Positions 1 to 8,988 of a stretch of 64,000 nt of DNA are shown piece after piece; the stretch's first letter is position 1, and each line of letters opens with the position of its first letter. Source of the stretch: an uncultured bacterium. Lineage in GTDB: Bacteria > Myxococcota_A > Bradymonadia > UBA7976 > VGTA01. The translations under genes and the position numbers were made by a program. The stretch is taken from positions 291,871-355,870 of the forward strand of contig CALSSE010000007.1 in assembly GCA_943788935.1 (NCBI GenBank), read 5' to 3'. The notes beneath the pieces are model-generated. The model saw only the letters and a program-made list of their open reading frames with translations, had not been told where the DNA came from and did not search any database.

Positions 1-1
1 T

Positions 2-112
2 AAGATCAGAGGAGTGCTCAGCCAAGGTATGGTCCTCGCAGCCGGAGAAGGAGAGCTGATTCGGCTCATCGAAGTCCCTGATGGACCATCGATCGGGGAG
101 GCGATTCGTTGA
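2..112 (+). CDS. metG: C-terminal end of a methionyl-tRNA synthetase-type tRNA-binding domain (partial)
   Basis: Only the last 36 codons are inside the window, read in frame 2 and ending at TGA 110-112. The peptide contains GVLSQGMVLAAGE, the hallmark of the OB-fold tRNA-binding domain (Trbp111/CsaA family; usual form GVESQGMLLAA) found at the C terminus of many bacterial MetRS proteins and as stand-alone CsaA. In MetRS this domain dimerises the enzyme and raises tRNA affinity. The ending EVPDGPSIGEAIR fits the last strand of that domain. Whether this is full MetRS, CsaA or a PheT N-terminal-type domain cannot be decided from the fragment; MetRS is most likely because the domain ends the protein. 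It is convergent with the SDR gene. Confidence 0.7.
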   Translation, partial: KIRGVLSQGMVLAAGEGELIRLIEVPDGPSIGEAIR

Positions 113-138
113 CCGCTGAGCTAGCGATCTGAGAGGAG

Positions 139-988
139 TCAAACAAAGAAATCTGGGAGTAGTTGGTCTTCAGGCGTTCCGGGCTTGACCGCATAAGAGT
201 CTAGGTCCTCTATACCGGCTCCTCTGAGCACTTCGTCATCGATATAAAACTGACCAGAGGTCTCCGCGCTTCCTCTGAGTGAGGATCCAATGAGCGGCGT
301 CAGCCATGATCTCAGGTGTTCGACATCGCGCCATCGCCGAGTCGCCTCCCAAGACATTTTGAACCGCGGCGGTAGCGATGGCAGTACGTGGCCATAAGGC
401 GTTCACCCCAACCCCTTTACTCTTGAACTCTGCCGCCATCCCTAACACACACATACTCATGCCAAACTTGGCCATGGTGTAGGCGACATGGGGTCCAAAC
501 CAGCGAGCCTCCATATTAAGGGGGGGAGAGATGTTTAGGATGTGGGGATTCTCTGCTTTGATGAGATGAGGGAGACAGAGCTTAGAGCAGAGGAAAGTCC
601 CTCTTGTGTTAACATGATGCATGAGGTCATAGCGCTTCATCTCAGTCATTAAAGTAGGAGTGAGACTGATCGCGCTTGCATTATTGATCAGAATATCAAT
701 CCCTCCGAATCGATCTACGGCTTGTTTAATGGCCGCCTCGACAGAGTCCTCATGGCGAACATCGACAATACAAGGGAGGGCTTCGCCTCCTGCGGCGATG
801 ATCTCATCAGCGGCGGTGAAAATGGTACCCGCGAGCTTAGGGTGAGGTTCAGCGGTTTTAGCGGCGATCACTACTCGAGCGCCGTCTCGAGCAGCGCGAA
901 GAGCGATCGCTTTTCCTATACCGCGGCTTGCGCCAGTGATGAAGAGGGTTTTATTAGCGAGTGTTGAGTGCTGTGGCTCTTGGTTCAT
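139..988 (-). pseudogene. HSDL2-like short-chain dehydrogenase/reductase, interrupted by a frameshift
   Basis: Reading from ATG 988, the first 250 codons give a classical SDR: cofactor motif TGASRGIGKAIA near residues 18-29, NNAS near 106, and YTMAKFGMS carrying the catalytic Tyr/Lys. NALWPRTAIATAA is typical of the HSDL2 subfamily (peroxisomal or mitochondrial SDRs of lipid metabolism in eukaryotes, with bacterial relatives). That frame stops at 236, but the expected C terminus (SGQFYIDDEVLRGAGIEDLD then YAVKPG...PDFF) continues in the next frame to TGA 139-141. Joining them needs a +1 shift at about 250-280, equivalent to one extra base. The gene is otherwise intact, so a recent mutation or an assembly indel is as likely as old decay. 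ATG has an AGGTAGG-like site upstream. Confidence 0.8.
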
Positions 989-1008
989 AATCCTACCTTT
1001 ACTGAGGA

Positions 1009-1046
1009 GGGGGGGCTAGGCGCTAGAGGGGGGGCTAGGCGCTAGA
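1009..1046. repeat. Perfect 19-bp tandem duplication
   Basis: Two identical adjacent 19-bp copies (1009-1027 and 1028-1046). Each is seven G followed by CTAGGCGCTAGA. The CTAG-GCG-CTAG core has self-complementary ends. It lies between the SDR start and the end of the esterase gene, upstream of the SDR on the minus strand, where it could sit in that gene's promoter region. No function can be assigned. Confidence 0.75.
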
Positions 1047-1089
1047 GTGAGTACCACTCATTAGAAGATGCTTCTCATCTAGAAGCGGT

Positions 1090-3981
1090 TCAATCTTGGG
1101 TGGCGAGGGTTCGATACTTTTGATCAATGTCATGGATCATGTCTAAGAAAGCGCCTTCGTAATCGCGACCGCGACTCACTCCATCGACGCTCACGATATG
1201 AGGTAAATAGAAAGTACCTTCACGGCACTCTCCTTCATCATCATGATCAGCGGATAAACAACCGGGATCATCGAGGTCTACGAGTCCATCTCGATCATTA
1301 TCAACTCCATCTGCGCAACGGTCAGGACGATCATCTTCGGGGTCATCTTCTTCGGTGCGTCGTCTCTCATTGTCACGACAGCCCGGATCATCTAGATCGA
1401 CGAGACCATCACCATCATTATCTGTTTCATCATTACAGGCTCTAAAGACCATATCAGAGCAGGCCCCATCGGGATAAATAAAGATCGCTGGGGGCCAAGT
1501 CCCTGAGGACATCAAGCCGTTAAAGATCAGACTAGATGAAGTGAGATAGCGAGCCCGCTGACCATAGCCATGCTGAAAGAAGACCACAGGATATCGTCGG
1601 TTTTGATTATCTTCATCATCATAGCCAGGAGGAAGCGCGACCTCGAAGTGGTATCGGCCTCCGAATCTCTCAGAGTCAACATAGTCGGAGAGTACTTGAG
1701 GAGCGCTGAACCCTGTTCTTGGCTGTTCTCCGAGGCGCTGACTCCAGTCACTCATGATCCAGTGAAGCGGACCATTGACTCGTCCAACCGCCTGTTGATC
1801 TGTACCTACGTGCGCTCCGTCTCCAGCTTCAATCTCCTCTGGGGTTGCATCAGGATCGCCATATCTTAAGAGCACATGATGTCCCACGTCTGTCACCGGG
1901 CCAGGGTCAGCGCTTCGTGGGATAAAGATCTCGGTACCTAACAGTGACTCAAAGCTATCGTAAAGGGTCACTGGGCGTGCGCTGAGTCCATGGAGTCTAC
2001 CGGCGAGATGCATGCTAGCGACCACAAAGTTCATCGCATCTCTGATCCCCCCATCGATCCAAAATCGAGGTCCGCTTGGGTTTTGGAGCGCCTCAGCGAG
2101 CCAGAAGGAGGGGTTCATAGTGATAAAGTTAATCTTATGGGGATTGTAATCAAATGTTCCATTGCCTTCTCCCCAGTCATAGCCGCCCTCAGTGACGCTC
2201 AAGGTGAGAGGGATGCCGTCGAGTCCATGGTCACTGAAAGGCTCTCCAGGCTCTTGGCCTTGACAAGCGAATCTCTGTAGAAACCCTCTCACTGAAGAGA
2301 TGGGGTTCCGCTCAAGGTTAAAGACCGAGCGAGGTAAGGTATCGATGTCTTCTAAGCCAATCGCTCCGTTTGCTCCTTGGTAGAGGCGATCACCTTCAGT
2401 CCCGAAAGGTCTATAGAGCCAATGGAAGTTATCACCGCTTGGATCGGGATTCAGCAGTGGGTGATAGCCGGGCTCTTCGAGGTCACTTACTCCATCACAG
2501 CCTACATCTTCAAAGGGTTCAGCGCTGTTGATAATGATGGGTTCATCACGATCTCGTCGACCGTTATTATTGTAATCCACAGCGAGCAATAGATCTGTAG
2601 GTGTCTCATGATACCCATCATCCCACGACGCATTATCACCTTCTCCAACGTCTCCGTCACACACTGGGATCACAGGAGCGTCGCCATCAGGGTTAAATTC
2701 ACGGTCATAATATTGTGAGAGCTTCAACCACTCTGTGGGAGGAGTACAGTCCTCCCCTCGACACTCAGCTTGGCAGCGCTCTCTCTTTGACTTGAGTAAC
2801 TCATCGACAGGTATGCCGGCGGGTAGATAAGGGCTATTGGGGTTGTAGTTTGTGGCGTTACCAAGTCCGAAGACCACATCTTGGAAGACCTTAACATAGA
2901 AGTTCCGGTTAAAGTCAGCGCCGTTGTCGGTGTATATCATATTAAGAAAGTCAGCGTACTGCTCCATAGGTTCGGTGACTGGACCTGTTCCACAGAACTC
3001 TCCTCGACGATCTCCGGTACAGAAGCCGCTCAACAGACGATCGGTGACGTAGTGTAGTATATATATCCAGTCGGAGGCGCCTCCTAAGGCGGCGACGAAG
3101 TCAAACAGCTCAGGGTTACGGGCTCCGATTTGTGCGGAAGCCCCTCCCCCCATACTCACTCCAATGAGCGCTCGATAGTGAGGAGTCTCATTTGACGGAG
3201 GTATAGGCTCACTCTTCACCATGAGCGCATAGGCGCCCCACTCATCTATACTCACGGTGAGCGCTCGGGCCTCTGGACTCCAGTGACCGTCTCGTACCAT
3301 CAATCGAATCGGATCCCCGAAGGAGCGTGCATTATCACGATCTAGAGTCTCTTTCGCGAGAAGAGGCCACCACCATAGCTCGAGCTCGTCTCGTTGTATG
3401 AAGTCCTCATCAATCTCTTCAGGGATCACAAATTGTAAGAGCGCAGGGCGTCTCCAACGCCAATAGAGATCTTCATTCTCAATTTGTGGGCTCAAACTGA
3501 CCACTTGGGAGACAGCGATGACCTCATTAGGGCTCGATAGCTCTGGCTCACAAGAGAGCTCAACAAGAGGCCAGTTCTCAACCGACTCTGCCTCTTCTAC
3601 GCTCCCCTCACCAGAGAGGGTGAGCTGAGAGAGAGTCGAGGTAGACCAAGAGAGTCGAGCGATGGCTGAGTCAGCGTCTAAGGTAGCCTCACCCTCTTCT
3701 GCGGAGAGGTCGAGCGTACGAGATGCTTGGCATGAGGAGAATGAAGCAGGACGCTCTACTCGATCCATCATGGCATCTCCGATAAACGCATCCTCTTCAA
3801 TGAGATCTGCGTCTAGAGGCCCCATGTCCTGCGGAGTCGAATCGCTGTCACTCTCACTCATAGATAGGTCGAGCTCAAGCGAAGCGCTAGGGGAGTCATC
3901 ACATGCACTGAGGTAAAGCAGGCTGATGACGACGCTGATGAAGTATAGCGGTCGAATAAAAGAGCTAGAGCGAATAGGCAT
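1090..3981 (-). CDS. Large lipoprotein esterase with apparently permuted alpha/beta-hydrolase fold
   Basis: Start is ATG 3981: it follows a GGGAG site, and the 27-residue leader ends in a lipobox (LSAC). The upstream in-frame start is a TTG without a site. The 963-residue protein has an acidic Asp/Ser linker, a beta-rich N-terminal part, then at about 273-300 the nucleophile elbow GVSMGGG (Ser277) of the esterase D/PF00756 family. Near the C terminus come the segments that normally precede that elbow: LPPGY at about 783-787, then VVFFQHGYG and IFIYPDGA, ending in DMIHDIDQKYRT, which usually leads straight into the nucleophile strand. GDGAHVG between the halves may supply the catalytic His. 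Two MopE-like inserts (DNDGDGLVDLDDPGC and DNDRDGLVDLDDPGC) sit at about 854-910. Predicted surface-anchored serine hydrolase; substrate unknown. Confidence 0.75.
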   Translation of the reverse strand: MPIRSSSFIRPLYFISVVISLLYLSACDDSPSASLELDLSMSESDSDSTPQDMGPLDADLIEEDAFIGDAMMDRVERPASFSSCQASRTLDLSAEEGEATLDADSAIARLSWSTSTLSQLTLSGEGSVEEAESVENWPLVELSCEPELSSPNEVIAVSQVVSLSPQIENEDLYWRWRRPALLQFVIPEEIDEDFIQRDELELWWWPLLAKETLDRDNARSFGDPIRLMVRDGHWSPEARALTVSIDEWGAYALMVKSEPIPPSNETPHYRALIGVSMGGGASAQIGARNPELFDFVAALGGASDWIYILHYVTDRLLSGFCTGDRRGEFCGTGPVTEPMEQYADFLNMIYTDNGADFNRNFYVKVFQDVVFGLGNATNYNPNSPYLPAGIPVDELLKSKRERCQAECRGEDCTPPTEWLKLSQYYDREFNPDGDAPVIPVCDGDVGEGDNASWDDGYHETPTDLLLAVDYNNNGRRDRDEPIIINSAEPFEDVGCDGVSDLEEPGYHPLLNPDPSGDNFHWLYRPFGTEGDRLYQGANGAIGLEDIDTLPRSVFNLERNPISSVRGFLQRFACQGQEPGEPFSDHGLDGIPLTLSVTEGGYDWGEGNGTFDYNPHKINFITMNPSFWLAEALQNPSGPRFWIDGGIRDAMNFVVASMHLAGRLHGLSARPVTLYDSFESLLGTEIFIPRSADPGPVTDVGHHVLLRYGDPDATPEEIEAGDGAHVGTDQQAVGRVNGPLHWIMSDWSQRLGEQPRTGFSAPQVLSDYVDSERFGGRYHFEVALPPGYDDEDNQNRRYPVVFFQHGYGQRARYLTSSSLIFNGLMSSGTWPPAIFIYPDGACSDMVFRACNDETDNDGDGLVDLDDPGCRDNERRRTEEDDPEDDRPDRCADGVDNDRDGLVDLDDPGCLSADHDDEGECREGTFYLPHIVSVDGVSRGRDYEGAFLDMIHDIDQKYRTLATQD

Positions 3982-4097
3982 TGAGGGTCTCCCATGATCA
4001 TTTGCAGAGAGAATACTCAAGACAGCGTGCAGGTGCTAGCCAGTTTTATTTTATAACATCTAGTGAGTTGATTTCCACTAGGAAGGATGATCGACGA

Positions 4098-4988
4098 TCA
4101 CCAAGTATCAAAATCCCTCATCTCCCAGCGGATCGAGCGGTTTAGATCACGCTCTGCCCAGTAGAGGTCAGCCTCTTCTTCAAGGGTGAGGTAGCCATCA
4201 TTGACACAGTCTGTCTCGAGGTCGTAGGCATCGAAGAGCATGGCTTGGAGATGTTGGGCTTCAGTGGGGGTGATGAGGCCTCTTCTGATCCCGCGATTGA
4301 TTCGTCGCTCTTCATCTCTTAGATCGCCATTCACACCATATCGCTCCCCATCATGGTAGAGATGATCAAAGAAACGATCATTATTGTATTGGGGGCGTTG
4401 CGCTCTGCCGACGACAACTCTAGTCGGTGAGGAGACATAGACGGGGATACGGCGATGTCTACGATGTCTACGTTGAGTACGCCTCGGTTGAATCCGACGC
4501 TGATGACCTCTGCTCTGCTCACGAGCTTGTCGCCGCTCGATTCGTCGCTGTTGACGCCTGCTCTGCTTACGAGACTGGCGTCGCTCGATCCGCCGCTGTT
4601 GACGCCTGCTCTGCTTACGAGACTGGCGTCGCTCAACCTTACGTTGTTGTCGTCGCGCTTGTCGACGTTGAGCACGCTCTTGGCGGTTTGCGCTGGAAGA
4701 TGAGCTTTGGGGGTTGATCACCTCTCTCCGTGGGCTCTGCTGATTCACGGGCGTAGCCTCGATGACTCTTCGATGGGCTTGGTGATCTCGACGAGCCTCT
4801 CGTCGATCTTGACGTCTTTGATCACGTCGTGCCTCTCGTCGATCTTGACGTTTTTGATCACGTCGCGTCTGACGATCTTGACCGGGAGGAGAGCGATCAT
4901 TGTGTATTGCACGCCTTCTTGGAGCCGCTTGAGCGTTGATGGAGAGTGCGATCACGGTGAGTGAGAGGAGGTAGATGAGTTGTCGCAT
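4098..4988 (-). CDS. Secreted Arg/Gln-rich repeat protein
   Basis: ATG 4988 is chosen because an AGGAAGG site lies 9 bases upstream and it begins a clean signal peptide (MRQLIYLLSLTVIALS, cleavage near INAQAA). The mature protein of about 275 residues is extremely basic. It starts with RRDQ/RREA heptad-like units, continues with three 16-residue repeats of the type ERRQSRKQSRRQQRRI, and ends in an acidic domain of about 95 residues with tandem helical segments (RRINRGIRRGLITPTEAQHL, then EEEADLYWAERDLNRSI). That second half resembles paired short helices rather than a known enzyme. A basic envelope-binding or polyanion-binding role is a guess. No family recognised. Confidence 0.65.
   Translation of the reverse strand: MRQLIYLLSLTVIALSINAQAAPRRRAIHNDRSPPGQDRQTRRDQKRQDRREARRDQRRQDRREARRDHQAHRRVIEATPVNQQSPRREVINPQSSSSSANRQERAQRRQARRQQRKVERRQSRKQSRRQQRRIERRQSRKQSRRQQRRIERRQAREQSRGHQRRIQPRRTQRRHRRHRRIPVYVSSPTRVVVGRAQRPQYNNDRFFDHLYHDGERYGVNGDLRDEERRINRGIRRGLITPTEAQHLQAMLFDAYDLETDCVNDGYLTLEEEADLYWAERDLNRSIRWEMRDFDTW
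4505..4650. repeat. 48-bp coding minisatellite, about three copies
   Basis: A 48-bp unit recurs at about 4505, 4553 and 4601 inside the Arg-rich protein gene. The last two copies are almost identical and the first is diverged. The period equals 16 codons, so copy-number change keeps the frame. There are no unique spacers, so this is not a CRISPR array. Confidence 0.8.
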
Positions 4989-5212
4989 AATGCTTAACCT
5001 TCCTGAGCATTGAGCTCGGTTGATGTTCAGCGAGGCAACAGATCGAATCTTGGTTTTGTTCAAAGACAGTGATCTTTTTTTTCAGAGACCAACTAGGCTT
5101 GGCGATGAAAAGCCTAAGAATCCTTGTTTTCAAGGTCAGAGCAGTTTAAGTGTAAGTGCAGAAATAGTGAGTCTTTGATGAGTCGACCGCTGCGATAGAG
5201 AGAGGGTGCCCT

Positions 5213-5788
5213 ATGGCGATCATGACAATCCCCACTATAATCACGAGTTTTCGATTATGTCTCGTACCAGTGATTATGGTCGGGATGGTAAGCCAAGTCG
5301 AGAACACTTGGTGGACCGAGGTCGCCTTCATAATCGCTGCTGGTACTGATTGGCTAGATGGATATTTGGCGCGACGGCTCAACCAAGAGTCTGATCTCGG
5401 ACGATTCTTAGACCCTTTGGTCGACAAGATGCTAGTTCACGGACCTTTACTCTGTTTCATCCAGATCGGGGTATTACCCGCTTGGCCTGTATTTATCATT
5501 CTGATGCGTGACCTGATCATATCGGCGTGGCGAGTGAGCGGACAGTCCGTGGTGGGCGCTAATCGTTGGGGAAAGATCAAGACCTTGAGTCAACTCATCG
5601 CCATCGGCTGTTTGTTAGGGCCGAGTCAGTTTACTGAGAGCTTACCGATGGTCGGCTTTCTAGAGTTCGCTCAACAGCTAGGCACCCAATTATTTTGGGC
5701 CTCTGTCGTATTGACGATCATCTCCGGTGCGGTTTATATGTGGCCTCAATCGTTTGATGATGACAATACAGATCAGCTCGCGGGTTGA
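5213..5788 (+). CDS. pgsA: CDP-alcohol phosphatidyltransferase, PgsA-like
   Basis: The 191-residue multi-pass membrane protein carries the complete CDP-alcohol phosphatidyltransferase signature from about residue 45: DGYLAR followed by G...D...D (DWLDGYLARR, then GRFLDPLVDK). This motif binds Mg and the CDP group. The opening TIPTIITSFRL is typical of PgsA, which makes phosphatidylglycerol phosphate from CDP-diacylglycerol and glycerol-3-phosphate in the inner membrane. Length matches the family. ATG 5213 follows GAGAGGG with 6 bases spacing; Met4 is an alternative. Another member of the superfamily cannot be fully excluded, but the start and motif spacing favour PgsA. Confidence 0.85.
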   Translation: MAIMTIPTIITSFRLCLVPVIMVGMVSQVENTWWTEVAFIIAAGTDWLDGYLARRLNQESDLGRFLDPLVDKMLVHGPLLCFIQIGVLPAWPVFIILMRDLIISAWRVSGQSVVGANRWGKIKTLSQLIAIGCLLGPSQFTESLPMVGFLEFAQQLGTQLFWASVVLTIISGAVYMWPQSFDDDNTDQLAG

Positions 5789-5855
5789 GGCGCTCATTAT
5801 TGAGATCGAGTCATCTATGAGCTGAACTTGCGCTGTCTATTGGGAGAGAACTCAG

Positions 5856-7859
5856 ATGCTGTGGATGAACGATATCGGTAAGTCTTTTGGTCCTCAAGCG
5901 CTCTTTGAGGGGGTTCAGTGGCAGGTGAACCCGGGGCAGAGGTTTGGTCTGATCGGACCTAATGGCGCAGGTAAGAGCACTCTTATTAAGATCATCGCTG
6001 GGATGGTAGAGGCCGATCATGGCCAAGTGACGAGTATCAAAGGGCTGAAGCTCGGTTACCTCCCTCAAGAGGTCGCGGAGTTAGCCTCCAATAGTATTAG
6101 AGATGAGGCGAGTAAAGGACTAGCTGAGCTATGGGCCATTAAGGACCATGTGGATGAACTAGCGCTTCAGCTCAGTGAGCATGCAGAGCATCCTGAGTCT
6201 CGCGAGTATAAAGAGTGTTTATCACTGTTTGGGGCGGCTCAAGCTCGCTTTGAACAAGAGGGCGGGTTCGAGGCCGAGGCGAGAGTAGAGCAGGTGCTCT
6301 GTGGCTTAGGGTTTACAGTCGCTCAGCTTGATGATCCTTGTGATACCCTCAGCGGGGGGTGGCAAATGAGAGTCGTCTTAGCGAGACTCTTACTTCAGTC
6401 TCCTGATCTCTTACTACTCGATGAGCCGACGAATCACCTAGACCTAGAGTCGGTCGGTTGGCTAAAGCACTTCCTCAATAGCTTCGAGGGGAGTCTAATC
6501 CTCATCAGTCATGATCGTTGGTTCTTAAATCAGATCTGTACCCACATCGCTGAGCTGACCCAAGCGGGAGTCGGGATCTATACTGGTCATTTTGAATCTT
6601 ATCTTGAGCAAGTAGAGCAGCAACGCGAGCTCCTAGATAGGCAGAGGAAGAATCAAGCCAAGAAGACCGCTAACCTTGAGCGCTTTATTGATCGCTTTCG
6701 ATATAAGTCGACCAAAGCGAAGCAAGTTCAGAGCCGTATTAAGCTCTTGGAGAAGATGCAGACGGTAGAAGAGGCTCAGGAGACTCAGACGATCCACTTT
6801 CACCTCCCTGAACCTCCAAAATGTGGCCGTACTGTGATGACGTTAGAGGGAGTAGAGCAAGGATATAGCGCTGAGCAGCTCATCTACAGAGGCCTTGATG
6901 TCAAGGTCGAGAGAGGACAGCATTTAGCGTTGGTAGGACCTAATGGAGCGGGGAAGAGTACTCTGTTAAAGCTCTTTGCTGGTGCTATCTCCCCTCGTAG
7001 AGGTCACCGTGAATTAGGACATTTGGTAAAGCCGTATTATTTCGCTCAGCATCAAACCGAAGCTCTTAATATGGAGTATACGGTCCTTCAAGAAGCCCAA
7101 AGCGCTAAAGAGGGGGTCTTAATTACCCAGCTACGAAGCATGTTAGGAGCTTTCTTATTTGATTCTGATGATGTCAAGAAGAAGGTAGCAGTGCTGAGTG
7201 GAGGAGAAAAAAATCGACTCGCTTTGGTCAAGATGCTCCTCACTCCCTCCAACCTTCTCTTACTCGACGAGCCGACAAACCACCTCGATATGGGGAGTCG
7301 AGCGGTTCTCGCTCAAGCGCTACGATCCTATGAAGGAGCGGTGGTGCTGATCAGTCATGATCGACATTTTATTGATGAAGTCTGTGAAGAAGTCTGGGAG
7401 GTGAATCGAGGACGTGTGACCCCATTCTTAGGTAATTATAGTGAATACCAAGAGCGGGTTCAGCGCGGGGATCGTCCTCTTCCTTTTCCCTTGTCAGCTC
7501 CACCTCCCTCAGGCTTTAATCAGCCCTCAGCAGGTGGAGAGAGTCTAGCTCCCCCGAGAGTAGACCGAAAAGAGGAGAGACGTCGGGCTGCCGAGAGGCG
7601 GGACGCTCGATCAAAGCTCTTAAAGCCACTGAGGCGACGAGTGAAGTCTGCAGAAGAAGAGATTGAGAGGCTTGAGGCCAAACTTCTTGAACTAGGAGAG
7701 CTACAGTGCGCACCAGATCATTATGACCGACCCGAAGAGGTCGTGAGAGTCGCTAAAGAGGTGAGAGAGAGCGAGTCTGCTTTAGAGCAAGCGATGGAGG
7801 AGTGGGAGAGCGCTGAATTAGAGCTTAATGAGATCGCCGAACGCTTTGATGAAAGCTGA
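5856..7859 (+). CDS. ABC-F family ATPase (YheS/Uup-like)
   Basis: 667 residues with two soluble ATP-binding cassettes and no membrane segment. Each has Walker A GPNGAGKST (about 35 and 365), a signature motif (TLSGGWQMR and VLSGGEKNR) and Walker B LLLLDEPTNHLD. They are separated by the charged ABC-F linker (about 260-315). The tail of about 100 residues (EERRRAAERR, then Glu-rich) is a predicted coiled coil as in YheS/Uup-type members. ABC-F proteins act on the ribosome rather than in transport, so this is probably a translation or ribosome-rescue factor; a resistance role is not indicated. It follows pgsA by 67 bp on the same strand and may be cotranscribed. ATG 5856 has GGGAGAGA upstream. 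Confidence 0.9.
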   Translation: MLWMNDIGKSFGPQALFEGVQWQVNPGQRFGLIGPNGAGKSTLIKIIAGMVEADHGQVTSIKGLKLGYLPQEVAELASNSIRDEASKGLAELWAIKDHVDELALQLSEHAEHPESREYKECLSLFGAAQARFEQEGGFEAEARVEQVLCGLGFTVAQLDDPCDTLSGGWQMRVVLARLLLQSPDLLLLDEPTNHLDLESVGWLKHFLNSFEGSLILISHDRWFLNQICTHIAELTQAGVGIYTGHFESYLEQVEQQRELLDRQRKNQAKKTANLERFIDRFRYKSTKAKQVQSRIKLLEKMQTVEEAQETQTIHFHLPEPPKCGRTVMTLEGVEQGYSAEQLIYRGLDVKVERGQHLALVGPNGAGKSTLLKLFAGAISPRRGHRELGHLVKPYYFAQHQTEALNMEYTVLQEAQSAKEGVLITQLRSMLGAFLFDSDDVKKKVAVLSGGEKNRLALVKMLLTPSNLLLLDEPTNHLDMGSRAVLAQALRSYEGAVVLISHDRHFIDEVCEEVWEVNRGRVTPFLGNYSEYQERVQRGDRPLPFPLSAPPPSGFNQPSAGGESLAPPRVDRKEERRRAAERRDARSKLLKPLRRRVKSAEEEIERLEAKLLELGELQCAPDHYDRPEEVVRVAKEVRESESALEQAMEEWESAELELNEIAERFDES

Positions 7860-7898
7860 ATATCCCTTTAGATTGAACACTGGTAAAGAGAGCGCTTG

Positions 7899-8864
7899 AT
7901 GAGTTGGCGATTGGAGAGAAGAGATCTCAGCGGAGAGTGGGTACTCAACGATCAAGATGAACGAGATTTGATCTCGGCCATAAAGGAGAGAGAGAGCCTC
8001 TCCCAGATAACCCCTCGGTCTTTAGCTGATTTGAGGTTATTTCTCCGAGAGCGTGGTGAACAGTGGCTTAGAGTCTGGAGTCAGTCTCAACTTGGGCTTA
8101 CGAATCCTTTTCTTGGTCCACGCTTGGAGGTAGTCAGGCAGCTGCATCCCCAAGATACATTTAATGTCGACATCGGTACGGACCACGCTCATTTACCGAT
8201 CTCCTTAGTTCGCTCTGGTGTTTGTCCATATGCGATCGGCATCGATGTCGCTCAATCACCACTGAAGATCGCCCATCAAGAAGTGATGAAAGCGTCCCTC
8301 GAGGGTCGAATCGCGCTGATTTGTGGAGATGGTTTATCGCCTTTAATGAGTGAAAACGGGGAGAGCATAGAGCCTAGTCTATTCACTGGAGAGATCGCCG
8401 AGGTGTGGGAGAGGTATAAATCAGCGGGGCGAATCACGGTGAGTATCTGTGGGGTGGGAGGACTGTTGGCAGCTAAACTAATCAGCGAGCTTCCTCCATG
8501 GATCGGCGCGATGATTGTTCAGGCTAATGATCACCCAGAGGCACTAGACCAAGCGTTCGGAGATCTCACGAAGCTCTATGATGAGCGGGCGCTGAGAGTT
8601 GAAGCGACGATCGAGCGGAATCGACTCTTCATCACCAAGCGGATGCTGCGTAAGGACTTATCAATCACCGCTAAGGTTGATCAAGATCTAGGTGTTGATA
8701 AGTCGAGAAGGAGCCACTTGTTAGGAATATGGAGATGGGTACAACTTTCACGTTCTATGAGACGGGTCTCGCTCACCCCCGATGACCATCCTAGTATTGT
8801 TGAGAAACGACAGGCGCTTGACCTCGCGATCTTGAGGTTTTTTAGAGCGTCTTTTGAAGGTTGA
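7899..8864 (+). CDS. TrmK-like tRNA (adenine22-N1)-methyltransferase with N-terminal extension
   Basis: The central part matches the TrmK (former DUF633) Rossmann methyltransferase: DIGTDHAHLPI (about residues 90-100, SAM loop), GIDVAQSPLKIA, GDGLSPL, and SICGVGG in place of the usual IAGMGG. TrmK methylates A22 of tRNA with SAM. The protein has about 70 extra N-terminal residues, rich in charge, before the usual start of the fold, and about 50 extra at the C terminus. The Met to Val change in IAGMGG and the extensions make the exact substrate uncertain. ATG 7899 is preferred over TTG 7896, with AAAGAGAG upstream. It probably shares a transcript with the ABC-F gene 39 bp upstream. Confidence 0.75.
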   Translation: MSWRLERRDLSGEWVLNDQDERDLISAIKERESLSQITPRSLADLRLFLRERGEQWLRVWSQSQLGLTNPFLGPRLEVVRQLHPQDTFNVDIGTDHAHLPISLVRSGVCPYAIGIDVAQSPLKIAHQEVMKASLEGRIALICGDGLSPLMSENGESIEPSLFTGEIAEVWERYKSAGRITVSICGVGGLLAAKLISELPPWIGAMIVQANDHPEALDQAFGDLTKLYDERALRVEATIERNRLFITKRMLRKDLSITAKVDQDLGVDKSRRSHLLGIWRWVQLSRSMRRVSLTPDDHPSIVEKRQALDLAILRFFRASFEG

Positions 8865-8988
8865 TGGTGAGCTATTCTTGCAGAAGTTGACCAATCTCTC
8901 ATAAAGTACATACTGTCAGTAGCTTAATTTAATTTCTGAGGGTTTAACTCTCGCCGCTGACCAATACAATAAGAGAGGTCAAAGTGTT

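Noticed and set aside
903..910. Cyanobacterial HIP1 octamer GCGATCGC as the iterated word
   Set aside because: I saw it only a few times (also at about 9903 and 44404), near chance; AGCGCT is the clearly enriched word.
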